Source: Hyphomonadaceae bacterium (GTDB taxonomy: Bacteria; Pseudomonadota; Alphaproteobacteria; Caulobacterales; Aquidulcibacteraceae). From it: a stretch of DNA of 64,000 bases. Where the stretch lies: contig JAIELK010000007.1 in assembly GCA_019753175.1 (NCBI GenBank), forward strand, positions 1 through 64,000. The letters run 5' to 3'. Numbering within the stretch: the first letter of the stretch is position 1; each line of letters begins with the position of its first letter. A program made the translations under genes and the position numbers. Positions 9,766 to 18,076 of this stretch are shown piece after piece. The notes under the pieces are model-generated. The model was not told the DNA's origin and did not search any database. It was given only the letters and a program-made list of their open reading frames with translations.

Positions 9766-10266
9766 TCACGCCAGTCGCAGCAAATCTCCGCAGATCGCCT
9801 CCAGTCCCGCGCGGTCGACGTCATCGAATGCGTCGAACTGGGTCGAGTCCACATCGAGCACGCCGGCGAGCGCACCGGCCGCATCGAACACCGGTACGAC
9901 GATCTCCGAGTTCGAGCGGCTGTCGCAGGCGATGTGGCCGGGAAAAGCGTGCACGTCCGGCACGATGATGGTTTCACGCCTCTCCGCCGCCGCGCCGCAG
10001 ACGCCTTTGCCGAACGGGATGCGCAGGCAGCCAAGCGTGCCTTGGTAGGGGCCAACCACCAATTCGTCCGGCTTGTGCTCGTCCACCAGATAAAACCCGG
10101 TCCAGAAGAATCGCTCCGGGAATGCCTGCGCCAGCAGGCACGTGGCGCTGGCGTAGCGAGCGATGCGGTTCGGCTCGCGGGCGATCACGGCGGCGACTTC
10201 TGTACGCAGCGCCTCATATCGCTCTGCTTTTCCGGGAGGCAGTTCGGTGCGAAGCGCTTCCGCCAT
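9766..10266 (-). CDS. Free methionine-(R)-sulfoxide reductase (GAF domain)
   Basis: The 166-residue GAF-domain protein has the fRMsr signature: Cys in GTLGCLRIPFGKGVCG (two Cys ten residues apart) and a third in HIACDSRSNSEIVVPV. These match the three redox-active cysteines of the YebR/fRMsr family, which reduces free Met-R-sulfoxide with thioredoxin. The ATG at 10266 is preferred over the longer open frame because the upstream part belongs to a small membrane protein whose TGA overlaps this ATG (TGATG), so translation is probably coupled. Confidence 0.88.
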   Translation of the reverse strand: MAEALRTELPPGKAERYEALRTEVAAVIAREPNRIARYASATCLLAQAFPERFFWTGFYLVDEHKPDELVVGPYQGTLGCLRIPFGKGVCGAAAERRETIIVPDVHAFPGHIACDSRSNSEIVVPVFDAAGALAGVLDVDSTQFDAFDDVDRAGLEAICGDLLRLA

Positions 10267-10427
10267 CACATATTCGACTTGCGGTGTTTCAGCGCTCCAG
10301 AGGTCTTCAGCGCCATCATTTCCTCGCGCGACAGCTTGTGCTTGTCGCCGCTCTTCACGGTGCGGCCGACAAGTACCGATACGCCGATAATGGCCACGAT
10401 CAGCACGGCAATGGTGATCCAGAACAT
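10266..10427 (-). CDS. 53-residue single-pass membrane protein upstream of fRMsr
   Basis: A short frame starts at ATG 10427 with a GGAG element about ten bases upstream. The N-terminus MFWITIAVLIVAIIGVSVLV is a clear transmembrane helix, followed by a basic cytoplasmic-type tail (GRTVKSGDKHKLSREEMMAL). Its TGA overlaps the ATG of the methionine sulfoxide reductase by one base. I do not recognise a named family. The hydrophobic/basic layout, ribosome site and coupling make it a credible gene; linkage to the reductase suggests a role in the same envelope or oxidative-stress response (inference). Confidence 0.7.
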   Translation of the reverse strand: MFWITIAVLIVAIIGVSVLVGRTVKSGDKHKLSREEMMALKTSGALKHRKSNM

Positions 10428-10485
10428 GGGCTTCGCTCCAGCTTCCAGAATCCAACATAGGGCGCGGTTACGAGAAACAGAAGCA

Positions 10486-10561
10486 TGGTGGGCCTGGAGG
10501 GACTCGAACCCCCAACCAGACCGTTATGAGCGGCCGGCTCTAACCATTGAGCTACAGGCCC
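10486..10561 (-). tRNA. tRNA with CAU anticodon (tRNA-Ile2 or elongator tRNA-Met)
   Basis: The minus strand folds into a full 76-base cloverleaf including encoded CCA. The acceptor GGGCCTG pairs perfectly with CAGGCCC, the D stem is GCTC/GAGC, the anticodon stem is GGCCG/CGGTC with loop CTCATAA (anticodon CAU), and the T arm is GGGGG-TTCGAGT-CCCTC. The discriminator is A. A CAU anticodon can mean elongator Met, initiator Met or the lysidine-modified Ile2. The fully paired first acceptor pair excludes an initiator. Ile2 versus Met needs a tRNA-specific model. Confidence 0.95.
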
Positions 10562-10670
10562 CAGAAGGGGAGAGCGACCTAGCACCCCCCGGCGAGCGCC
10601 GGAAGATGTCGCGAGGCGGTTCCCAACGCCCAAGGACGCGCCTAATCAGGTTTGTGGGGAGGCGACGACT

Positions 10671-10982
10671 ATGCGTTTCATGCTGGTGGCGGCGCTTGTG
10701 GTTCTAGCGGGCTGCGCCACGCCCTGTCCGGTGACGGCCACCGGACCGCTGGAAGCCCGATTTCGATGTGAGGACGGGTCGACGCTTGAGGCCACCTTTA
10801 CCCGCGCACCTGACGCGGTCCGCGTACGCCAGGATGGCTACCCTCCGGTTGCCTTACGGGCGCGCCTAGGTGGGGCGGCGCTGCGCTATGTCGGTGGGGG
10901 CGCTGAGTTGCGTGGCGGCGGCGCCGCCGTGCGATGGATACGACCCGGCGCGGCGGAAACCTCCTGCCGGCGCGCGGCTTAG
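10671..10982 (+). CDS. Small lipoprotein, MliC-like (C-type lysozyme inhibitor fold)
   Basis: The 103-residue protein has a lipobox (VLAGC, Cys15) and a short beta-rich domain: FRCEDGSTLEATF, then QDGYPPVALRARLGGAALRYVGGG, and a final Cys in AETSC. The spacing of the two Cys and the CEDGSTL segment resemble the MliC/PliC periplasmic lysozyme inhibitors. It has a good ribosome site (GGGGAGG). Assignment rests on pattern recognition. It is transcribed divergently from the tRNA. Confidence 0.68.
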   Translation: MRFMLVAALVVLAGCATPCPVTATGPLEARFRCEDGSTLEATFTRAPDAVRVRQDGYPPVALRARLGGAALRYVGGGAELRGGGAAVRWIRPGAAETSCRRAA

Positions 10983-11076
10983 CGCAATCCCGCCGCAATT
11001 CAGCTTAGACTCAGGCGCGTTCAGGCTTTTTTGACGCGCGCGTCAAGCACGCGGGATAAGCAACGGAGGTTCATCG

Positions 11077-11586
11077 ATGAAGAAATTGCTTCTGAGCGTC
11101 GCCCTCGCTGGCGCGTTGGCGGTGTCGGCGTGCGAAACCACGGGCGGTTATGGCGGTGGCGGCTACGGCCAACCACGCACGCAACTCTCACAGTGCATGC
11201 GCAATGCACTGGTCGGCGCCGCCGTCGGCGCAGTGGTCGGCGCCGCGCAAGACAGCCGTGATAATCGCGCTGAGAACGCGGCCATGGGCGCGGCCGTCGG
11301 CGGGCTTGCGACTTACGGCGTTTGCCGCTGGCTTACCGCGCGCGAACAGCAGCGGGTCGAGAATGCGTACTACCAGTCGCTCAACACGGGCGGGCCGGTG
11401 AATCAGAGTTGGCAAGGCGAGCAGGGCGGCAATCGCTCGCTCTCTGTCGCGCCTCCGGCGCCGGCGCCGGGCTACGGTCCGGAATGCCGCCGCATCAACG
11501 CGACCGTGAGCGACGGCCAATCCACGCAATCGCTGCCGGCGGAGACCTTCTGCCGCACGCCGAGTGGGCAGTGGGCGCCGGCGTAG
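11077..11586 (+). CDS. Glycine-zipper lipoprotein
   Basis: The 169-residue precursor has a lipobox (AVSAC, Cys19), a Gly/Tyr-rich linker, and a glycine-zipper segment (NALVGAAVGAVVGAAQ and AAMGAAVGGLATYGVC). A C-terminal domain contains two Cys (PECRRI, TFCRTPSG). It resembles surface-antigen-like lipoproteins of the Rickettsia 17-kDa type in layout. The ribosome site is GGAGG. A palindromic terminator follows 24 bases downstream. Its exact role is unknown. Confidence 0.75.
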   Translation: MKKLLLSVALAGALAVSACETTGGYGGGGYGQPRTQLSQCMRNALVGAAVGAVVGAAQDSRDNRAENAAMGAAVGGLATYGVCRWLTAREQQRVENAYYQSLNTGGPVNQSWQGEQGGNRSLSVAPPAPAPGYGPECRRINATVSDGQSTQSLPAETFCRTPSGQWAPA

Positions 11587-11609
11587 CGGGTCTAAGCGAC
11601 GCATGAATC

Positions 11610-11636
11610 AAGGGCCGGAGCTTGGCTCCGGCCCTT
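11610..11636. terminator. Strong hairpin between convergent genes
   Basis: A perfect 12-bp stem, AAGGGCCGGAGC paired with GCTCCGGCCCTT, has a 3-base TTG loop. It lies between the glycine-zipper lipoprotein (+) and the S41 protease (-), so it can serve both strands. There is no T-run on the plus side, so its efficiency is uncertain. Confidence 0.65.
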
Positions 11637-11682
11637 GGAACTTGGCTCTAAGTCCGGCGTAACGTTCCATCATCGCGCCGCC

Positions 11683-13131
11683 TTACAGGGAAAGCGCCGC
11701 CGCCATCGCGGTGTCGCGGCCGGCGGCAATGTCTTCGACGCTGTCGCCAATCGCGATATCTGGCGCGAGCCCAGCGTCCGGCATTGCCGACAGCGGGAAA
11801 CGGCCGATTAGCGGCACATCGCACTCCAGCCCGGATGCGGGCAGCCGGAGAAAGAAGAACGCGCCGCCATTGATGCCGCGCTTATTGCCTCCCGTGGGCT
11901 GTCCGAGCAGACGGCCAAGCCGGTTCTGCTGAATGCTGTTGGCGAACTGGAAAGTGGCGGAAGAATTCTGCGCATCGATGAGGATGACTACATCGCCGCG
12001 AAAGCGCGGTCCCTTCGGCGTGATGACCTCGTCCTCCGCTTCGGCCGACAGACGATAGAAGCCGTCGCCGATCGGCGTCGCCCGTGCGCCCCAGTCGCGA
12101 AATGAATCGTCCCATGTGTCGAGATAGGCGTCGAGTCGCTCCGGCGTGCGTTGGTAGCGGACGCGCCGCTCGTAGCGTTCCCGCGCCATCGGCGCGTCAA
12201 TCAGACGTGCAATGATGGCGTCGCCGCAATCGTTGCCGCCCTCATTGCCGCGGATGTCTACAACAAGCCTGGTCGCTCCGCGGGCGGCAATTTCATTGAA
12301 ACTGGCGTCGAGAAACCCACGCCAGTCCCAGCGTGTGTTGTACATGGCCCAGTTCGGCGTAGTGAGCACTGCAATCTCCGATCGCGGGAACGTCAGCGTC
12401 CAGCCCGCACCCGCATCGCTGAGTTCACCATTGCGCATCTGCGCGCGACGCATCGCGAGATCGATCGCCCCAGCACTGAAGGCGTGAACCTCCGTCGCGC
12501 CGAATGGACGCACGCGTAGGCGAAAGCGCGGCCCGGGCTGGAAAACTAGCCCATAGAAGATGTCGAACGTCTCATAGGAATCGGCGCCACTCACCTCCAG
12601 TAAGGCCCGACGCTTGAAATTGTTGCCGCCGTCAGCGCGCGCGTACGACATGAGGGTGCGCAGTATATGGCGCACGGGCGCGCCGTTGATCGCCATGATT
12701 TCGGCGCCTGGCTCAAGGCGTGCATCGCCGGAAGCGTTGCGCGTCACGATCATGCGCTCGCCCAGCCATGCGAACTGAAAGGGCAGGCGCGGCTGCGCGT
12801 CGAACAGCGCGGCGCGTACTGCTTCGGACTGGTTGTAGAAGTTCGCGTAACTGTGACCGCAACGAATGGCGCCGAGGAAGCGAGACAAGGACAGGTAGGC
12901 CTCCGCCAGCGACTGGTCGCGGCCCCACGCCCGCGTTAGAGTTCGGAAGCGCGCCCTGATTTCCCCCGGCGTGTTGTACCGGTATAGCCCGGGATGCAGG
13001 GTCTCGTAGGTGTCGCGCAAGATTGCGACGTCGCCGGCTAGGTCTGCACCGCGCAGGCTAGTCTGGGCCCACGCCGATGGCGCGAGCGCCAATGCGCCGG
13101 TTGCGGCGGTAAAGGTGCGGCGTGAAAGCAT
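11683..13131 (-). CDS. S41-family (tail-specific) peptidase with Tat signal
   Basis: The ATG at 13131, eight bases after GGGAG, gives 482 residues; the frame opens 23 codons earlier but that part lacks a signal. The N-terminus MLSRRTFTAATGALALAPSAWAQ is a twin-arginine signal peptide. The C-terminal half has the S41 core: LVVDIRGNEGGN, VVILIDAQNSSATFQFAN (Ser nucleophile region) and GQPTGGNKRGINGG. Such proteins are exported serine proteases; the substrate is unknown. It diverges from ettA. Confidence 0.82.
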   Translation of the reverse strand: MLSRRTFTAATGALALAPSAWAQTSLRGADLAGDVAILRDTYETLHPGLYRYNTPGEIRARFRTLTRAWGRDQSLAEAYLSLSRFLGAIRCGHSYANFYNQSEAVRAALFDAQPRLPFQFAWLGERMIVTRNASGDARLEPGAEIMAINGAPVRHILRTLMSYARADGGNNFKRRALLEVSGADSYETFDIFYGLVFQPGPRFRLRVRPFGATEVHAFSAGAIDLAMRRAQMRNGELSDAGAGWTLTFPRSEIAVLTTPNWAMYNTRWDWRGFLDASFNEIAARGATRLVVDIRGNEGGNDCGDAIIARLIDAPMARERYERRVRYQRTPERLDAYLDTWDDSFRDWGARATPIGDGFYRLSAEAEDEVITPKGPRFRGDVVILIDAQNSSATFQFANSIQQNRLGRLLGQPTGGNKRGINGGAFFFLRLPASGLECDVPLIGRFPLSAMPDAGLAPDIAIGDSVEDIAAGRDTAMAAALSL

Positions 13132-13241
13132 GAACCGTCTCCCTTGGCGGGCGTTACGCGCCGGGGGACCGGTTGGATCGCCTCGACGGATGCGGCGCAC
13201 CCCGCTATATCGCGCCGCTCAGCTTTATCCCGAGGGAACCC

Positions 13242-14912
13242 ATGGCGGCTCAACCCGCGCAATACATTTTCACCATGCAGGGCCTGACCAAGGCCTATCC
13301 GGGCGGCAAGAAGGTGTTCGAGAACATCTGGCTGTCGTTTTTCCCGGACGCCAAGATCGGCGTCGTCGGCGTCAACGGCTCGGGCAAGTCGACGCTGATG
13401 AAGATCATGGCCGGGCTCGACAAGGATTTCACCGGTGAAGCCAAGGCCATGGCCAACACCAAGATGGGCTATCTCGAACAGGAGCCGCACATCGATATGA
13501 GCCTCTCGGTGCGCGAGAACGTCGAGGCGTGGTGCGTGGAAAAGCAGCTGGTCGCGCGCTTCAACGACGTCAGCATGAAGATCGGCGAGGATTATTCCGA
13601 CGACCTCATGGAAGAGATGACGGCGCTGCAGGAGAAGATCGACGCCGCCGAAGCCTGGGACATCGACTCTAAGATCGAGATGGCGATGGACGCGCTGCGC
13701 TGCCCGCCCGACGATGCGGACGTGACCAAGCTCTCCGGCGGTGAGCGCCGGCGCGTTGCGCTGTGCCGCTTGCTCTTGTCAAAGCCCGACATGCTGCTCT
13801 TGGACGAGCCCACCAACCATCTCGACGCCGAAAGCGTCGCCTGGCTGCAGCATCACCTCGAGAATTTTCCCGGCTGCGTAATCCTGGTCACCCACGACCG
13901 CTATTTCCTCGATCAGGTGACGAAGTGGACGCTCGAACTCGATCGCGGCAAGGGCATTCCGTACGAAGGCAATTACAGCGCCTGGCTGGAAGCCAAAGCC
14001 AAGCGCATGGCGCAGGAGGAGCGCGAAGCCGAAGGCAAACAGAAGGTGATGAGCCGCGAACTCGAATGGGTGCGCCAATCTCCCAAAGCGCGGCAAGCCA
14101 AGAGCAAAGCGCGCATGCAGCGCTACGAGGAAATGGCCGCCGAGGCCGAACGCGCCAAGCAGACTTTCGCCACCATACAAATTCCGCCCGGGCCCAGGCT
14201 CGGCCACAACGTCATCAATTTCGACGGCCTGAAGAAAGGTTTCGGCGACAAGCTGCTGATCGATGGTCTCACTTTCAAGCTGCCGCCCGGCGGCATTGTC
14301 GGCATCATCGGTCCCAACGGCGCGGGTAAATCGACGTTGTTTCGCATGATCACCGGGCATGAGAAGCCGGACGCGGGCAAGATCGAGATCGGGGAAAGCG
14401 TGAAGCTCGGCTTCGTCGATCAGTCGCGCGACAGCCTCGACGACAAGAAGAACATCTGGGAAGAAATTTCCGGCGGGCTCGACATGATCCAGGTCGGCGG
14501 CCGCGAAGTGCCGAGCCGCGCTTATGTGTCGAGCTTCAATTTCAAGGGCGCTGATCAGCAGAAGAAAGTGGGACAACTCTCCGGCGGCGAACGCAATCGC
14601 GTGCATCTGGCCAAGACGCTTTTGACTGGCGCCAACGTGCTGCTGCTCGACGAACCCACCAACGATCTCGACGTCGAAACGCTGCAGTCGCTGGAAGCCG
14701 CGCTCGAAGATTTCGCCGGCTGCGCCGTGGTGATCAGCCACGATCGCTGGTTCCTGAACCGGCTAGCCACGCACATCCTGGCGTTCGAAGGCGATTCACA
14801 CGTGGAATGGTTCGAAGGCGATTTCGACTCGTATGAAGCCGACAAGATGCGCCGCCTGGGCGTGAGCGAGATTATTCCGAGCCGGATCAAGTTCCAGAAG
14901 TTTGGGCGGTAG
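13242..14912 (+). CDS. ettA: EttA: energy-dependent translational throttle, ABC-F ATPase
   Basis: The ATG at 13242 gives 556 residues, matching EttA (about 555). Two ABC domains are present: Walker A GVNGSGKST (near 45) and GPNGAGKST (near 360), signatures LSGGERRRV and LSGGERNRV, and Walker B LLLDEPTNHLD and LLLDEPTNDLD. A charged linker with KARQAKSKARMQRYEE lies between them, as in ABC-F factors. EttA binds the ribosomal E site and gates the first elongation step by ATP/ADP ratio. It acts in the cytosol and has no membrane domain. Confidence 0.95.
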   Translation: MAAQPAQYIFTMQGLTKAYPGGKKVFENIWLSFFPDAKIGVVGVNGSGKSTLMKIMAGLDKDFTGEAKAMANTKMGYLEQEPHIDMSLSVRENVEAWCVEKQLVARFNDVSMKIGEDYSDDLMEEMTALQEKIDAAEAWDIDSKIEMAMDALRCPPDDADVTKLSGGERRRVALCRLLLSKPDMLLLDEPTNHLDAESVAWLQHHLENFPGCVILVTHDRYFLDQVTKWTLELDRGKGIPYEGNYSAWLEAKAKRMAQEEREAEGKQKVMSRELEWVRQSPKARQAKSKARMQRYEEMAAEAERAKQTFATIQIPPGPRLGHNVINFDGLKKGFGDKLLIDGLTFKLPPGGIVGIIGPNGAGKSTLFRMITGHEKPDAGKIEIGESVKLGFVDQSRDSLDDKKNIWEEISGGLDMIQVGGREVPSRAYVSSFNFKGADQQKKVGQLSGGERNRVHLAKTLLTGANVLLLDEPTNDLDVETLQSLEAALEDFAGCAVVISHDRWFLNRLATHILAFEGDSHVEWFEGDFDSYEADKMRRLGVSEIIPSRIKFQKFGR

Positions 14913-15002
14913 GAGGCCGCGATCGCAAGGAAGAAGCCTACCAAGCCTGGGGCGCTGTTTGACGCGAATCCCGCACCGATCCTCGACGAAGCGGGGTTGT
15001 CT

Positions 15003-16100
15003 ATGGAGCGCTTCGACTATCTGAACCGCAGTGCGCGACCCGAAGCTGCGCTGGTGAGGTCACTTTTGGAGGAATGCCTTACGCGCTTCCCTCAAGTTAC
15101 GAGGGCGCGTCTCATCGGGGCGTTCCGATCTCGCGATCGGATACCACATCTCTCAGCGGCTTTCGAACTTGTCGTCCACGAGTTATTGTTGCGGTCCGGA
15201 GCAAAGGTAATCGCCGTTGACGCTGCGGTCGCGAGGGGAACTGCGCCGGACTTCTTGGTGGAACTAACCAACGGTCAGAGAATTTACATTGAAGCGACGT
15301 TAGCGACAGGGGTAACGCCAGACGCTGTTGGCGCAGAGAAGCGTATCGATGATGTTGTCAATGCCATTGACGACGTGATTTCGCCAGATTTTTTCTGGGA
15401 CCTCAGCTATCGAGGCGTCCCTACAAGGCCCGTCCGCATCGCGCTCCTCAAGAGCAAGGTTCAAGCATGGGCGAAAGACCTCGATTACGACGCGGTCGTT
15501 TCGTCACCTCAGGCGCCTCCTTCATTTTCTTGGGACGAGCATGGGCTGTCTCTTCAGATCAAACCTCGGCCCCGCCAGCGATCGCGGGGGAATACGGGGC
15601 CATCATCCATAGGCGTGGTGATGCCGCAGGTATCTTGGGGAAATAGCCGCGAGCCTATTCGGGTTCGCGCATTGGACAAGGCAGGCAAATACGGTGAACT
15701 CGATTATCCACTTGTCGTTGTGGTGAACAGTTTCGCGGGCCCGGCAGGACCATCAGAGTTGGCCGAAGTATTGTTCGGAGATATTGTCGCTCTGGTCGAC
15801 AGCAGAACGGGCAGCGCGACCGAGGGTAGGGATACCAACGGCATCTTCTTTGACGGCGTCAATTGGATCAATCCCAGACTGGACGCGTTAGCGGTTGTGC
15901 CCAGACTCACCCCGTGGACGTTGGCGCATCGATCATTTGCCTCGATGGTTCGTCCAGACAAGCATCCGTACGGACTGGCACTACCATTCCCAAGTTCATC
16001 GTTGCGTCCAAAAGGTCAGGGACTTGAGGTCGTGCAGGGGGTTACCGTTGGAGCCGCGCTGGGCCTGCATCAAGGCTGGCCAAACCCGCAAACAGAGTAG
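15003..16100 (+). CDS. Uncharacterised protein with PD-(D/E)XK nuclease-like core
   Basis: About 365 residues. The segment FELVVHELLLRSG, then TAPDFLVEL and RIYIEAT some 13 residues later, follows the E...PD...(D/E)xX spacing of PD-(D/E)XK nuclease folds, though the usual Lys is Thr. Codon choice is less GC-biased than in neighbours, suggesting acquisition. The start is unclear: ATG 15003 or TTG 14997 are the usual candidates, but the frame is open back to the ettA stop and a perfect AGGAGG (14911-14916) lies five bases before an in-frame ATC at 14922. No partner methylase or other defence gene is adjacent. Confidence 0.6.
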   Translation: MERFDYLNRSARPEAALVRSLLEECLTRFPQVTRARLIGAFRSRDRIPHLSAAFELVVHELLLRSGAKVIAVDAAVARGTAPDFLVELTNGQRIYIEATLATGVTPDAVGAEKRIDDVVNAIDDVISPDFFWDLSYRGVPTRPVRIALLKSKVQAWAKDLDYDAVVSSPQAPPSFSWDEHGLSLQIKPRPRQRSRGNTGPSSIGVVMPQVSWGNSREPIRVRALDKAGKYGELDYPLVVVVNSFAGPAGPSELAEVLFGDIVALVDSRTGSATEGRDTNGIFFDGVNWINPRLDALAVVPRLTPWTLAHRSFASMVRPDKHPYGLALPFPSSSLRPKGQGLEVVQGVTVGAALGLHQGWPNPQTE

Positions 16101-16153
16101 AGCAGGGTGCCGGCATCGCCACGCGCATCGTTCGATGCCATATTCCATGCACC

Positions 16154-16345
16154 ATGCGCAGCACGCTCGCCCTCGATGAAAATCTCCTTGCCGAAGCCGA
16201 AGCGCTAACCGGCATCAGCGAGAAAGCCGCTCTCGTCCACGAAGCGCTCAAGGCGCTGATCGAGCGCGAGAGCGCTCGGCGGCTCGCGCGTCTCGGCGGC
16301 TACGATGCAGAGGCGTGCGCGCCTCGAAGGCGTCGGAACGATTGA
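16154..16345 (+). CDS. vapB: VapB-type antitoxin, orphan
   Basis: The 63-residue protein has the ribbon-helix-helix form of the VapB/DUF2191 group: MRSTLALDENLLAEAEALTG, then KAALVHEALKALIERES and the tail RRLARLGGY. These antitoxins bind their operator as dimers and neutralise a VapC PIN RNase usually encoded immediately downstream. Only 56 bases separate its stop from the convergent next gene, so there is no room for VapC. It sits next to the foreign-looking PD-(D/E)XK gene. Confidence 0.8.
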   Translation: MRSTLALDENLLAEAEALTGISEKAALVHEALKALIERESARRLARLGGYDAEACAPRRRRND

Positions 16346-16401
16346 GCGCGTTCACCGCGATGCGTTGCGGCGTCGCGCCGAGTGCTTCGCTGAGCTGAAC
16401 G

Positions 16402-17619
16402 CTACCCCTCCACCCCAAACGTCAGCCCCGCTTTCTCCTGTAGCCGCGCGATCAGCGCGCCGCCCATCGCCGCCGCGGGCGTCCAGATGCCGCCGGGCGT
16501 CTCATCGCGCGGGGTTGCCGCCAGGCACAACGCCGCTTCCGAGAGCATCATCGAGGTCGAGCCGTAGCCCGGGTCCTTCTCGCCTTTGACGCCCACGCGC
16601 AGGGTTTGTCCCTCGCCCGCATCGCCGACGAACAGCACGTCGTACGAGCCGCTCTCGCGCTCCTCCTTGCTCGGTCCTTCGCCTGGCTTTGGCAGCGCGA
16701 AACGGCGCAGCAGCGCGCGCGTCGGGCCGAACGCGAGCAGCGCCATCTGCGTGCGCGACTGGTTGAACGCCGCCTTCGCGCGCCGCTCGCCCGCGGCGCC
16801 CTCGCCCATCAGCTGCATCTCGTCGTAAGTGAAGTCACGCCCGTACGGACAGCCGCGCAACGCGTTCGAGCGATGCACGTTCTTGGTGTTGATCGCGGCC
16901 ATAACGAACGGCGCCGACCAGCCAATGCCCTCGTCGTGCACAACAGCGTCGCCGCGCGGCTGGCGCACGCTCGGGGGATCGCTCACCAAAGCGTAGGGGT
17001 TGGTCATGGTGCGCACGATGTTCGGATCGCGCCGGCCTGCCTCCAATGTCGCCAGCATCGAGGCGAGGGTGCCGCCGGAGAAGGTGCCCTTCATTTTGCG
17101 CACGCGCCCGCGCACGCGGGACGCCGGCTTGCCGAACCGCCGCTGCGCTTCCTGCTGCAGAAACCAGACGCCGCAATCGAACGGGATCGAGTCGAAACCG
17201 CACGAGAACACGATGCGCGCGCCGCTGGCTTTCGCTTGCGCTTCGTACTTGGCGATCATTGCCGCCATCCAGGCCGGCTCGCCGCAGAGGTCGACATAGT
17301 CGGCGCCGGTGCGCGCACAGGCCGCCACCAGCGGTTCGCCGTAAAGCTGGTAGGGGCCGACGGTGGTGATGATCACTTTAGCCCGTTGCACCAGGGCTTC
17401 CAGCGCGGCTGCGTCGCTCGCATTCGCCACCAGCAGCGGCAGCGCCTCCGGCCCGCCGATCTCGTGGCGCACGCGTTCGAGCTTGGCTTGGTCGCGCCCC
17501 GCCATGGCCCAGCGCAACGACGCGCCGACAGTGTAGCGCTTCAACAAATGCTCGGCGACGAGACGGCCGGTGAAGCCGGTGGCGCCGAAGACGATCAGGT
17601 CGAACTCTTTTTCGCTCAT
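16402..17619 (-). CDS. Saccharopine dehydrogenase-like / trans-acting enoyl reductase family protein
   Basis: The 405-residue protein begins with a Rossmann motif VFGATGFTGRLVAEHLL and continues with VGPYQLYGEPLVAACA and DYVDLCGEPAWM, which mark the saccharopine-dehydrogenase-like reductases (Rv2449c type). They are NAD(P)-dependent, but the substrate here is unknown. There is no Shine-Dalgarno; a candidate promoter (TTGCGA-18-CATAAA) ends five bases before the ATG, consistent with a leaderless mRNA. Confidence 0.82.
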   Translation of the reverse strand: MSEKEFDLIVFGATGFTGRLVAEHLLKRYTVGASLRWAMAGRDQAKLERVRHEIGGPEALPLLVANASDAAALEALVQRAKVIITTVGPYQLYGEPLVAACARTGADYVDLCGEPAWMAAMIAKYEAQAKASGARIVFSCGFDSIPFDCGVWFLQQEAQRRFGKPASRVRGRVRKMKGTFSGGTLASMLATLEAGRRDPNIVRTMTNPYALVSDPPSVRQPRGDAVVHDEGIGWSAPFVMAAINTKNVHRSNALRGCPYGRDFTYDEMQLMGEGAAGERRAKAAFNQSRTQMALLAFGPTRALLRRFALPKPGEGPSKEERESGSYDVLFVGDAGEGQTLRVGVKGEKDPGYGSTSMMLSEAALCLAATPRDETPGGIWTPAAAMGGALIARLQEKAGLTFGVEG

Positions 17620-17624
17620 GGCGC

Positions 17625-17654
17625 TTTATGGCGTGCTTGGTCTGCACCTCGCAA
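17625..17654 (-). promoter_or_regulatory. Candidate leaderless promoter of the saccharopine dehydrogenase-like gene
   Basis: On the minus strand TTGCGA (17654-17649) is 18 bases before CATAAA (17630-17625), and gcgcc then leads directly to the ATG at 17619. The -10 match is moderate. The same five-base gap to ATG occurs before three other SD-less genes in this window. Confidence 0.4.
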
Positions 17655-17710
17655 TGGGGATTGAAGGCGGCGCTGGCCTCATCGCCTCCGCCTGACTAAG
17701 CTTCGCGTCC

Positions 17711-18076
17711 ATGTCCGATCTCCAGATCATCCGCATCGACGACGCCAAGGCCATCGTTCGCGTCGGCGTGCCCGATCCCGAGCGCGCGTTGCCCCAGGAG
17801 GTGCGGGTCAGCGTCGCGTTGATCCTCGAAGAGCCGCCGCGCTTCGTGGCGCACGACCGGATCGGCGCGACCGTCGACTATGACCGCATCATCGCCTTCA
17901 TCCGCGACGATCTCGGCGAGCCGGCGCATCTGATCGAAACGCTGGCCGATCGTGTCGCCGGGCATTGCCTTTCGCTCTCCGCGCGCGCCCGCGCGGTCGA
18001 AGTGACGGTGAAGAAGCCATCGGTGCTGTCCGGCGACGGCGTGGTGGCGGTGACGATCCGGAGGGAACGGCAATGA
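17711..18076 (+). CDS. folB: Dihydroneopterin aldolase
   Basis: The 121-residue protein matches FolB: GVPDPERALPQEVRVSV near 19-35 (substrate-binding Glu region), TVDYDRIIAFIRD, HLIETLADRVAG, and the catalytic-Lys segment VTVKKPSVL. It converts dihydroneopterin to 6-hydroxymethyl-dihydropterin in folate synthesis. Its TGA overlaps the ATG of the next gene (ATGA), an SDR of the pteridine-reductase type, so the two form a pterin operon. Confidence 0.88.
   Translation: MSDLQIIRIDDAKAIVRVGVPDPERALPQEVRVSVALILEEPPRFVAHDRIGATVDYDRIIAFIRDDLGEPAHLIETLADRVAGHCLSLSARARAVEVTVKKPSVLSGDGVVAVTIRRERQ

Noticed and set aside
8763-10055. 430-residue version of the alpha/beta hydrolase
   Set aside because: The extra N-terminal 101 residues are antisense-style Arg/Ser-rich sequence overlapping fRMsr; a proper signal anchor starts at 9752.
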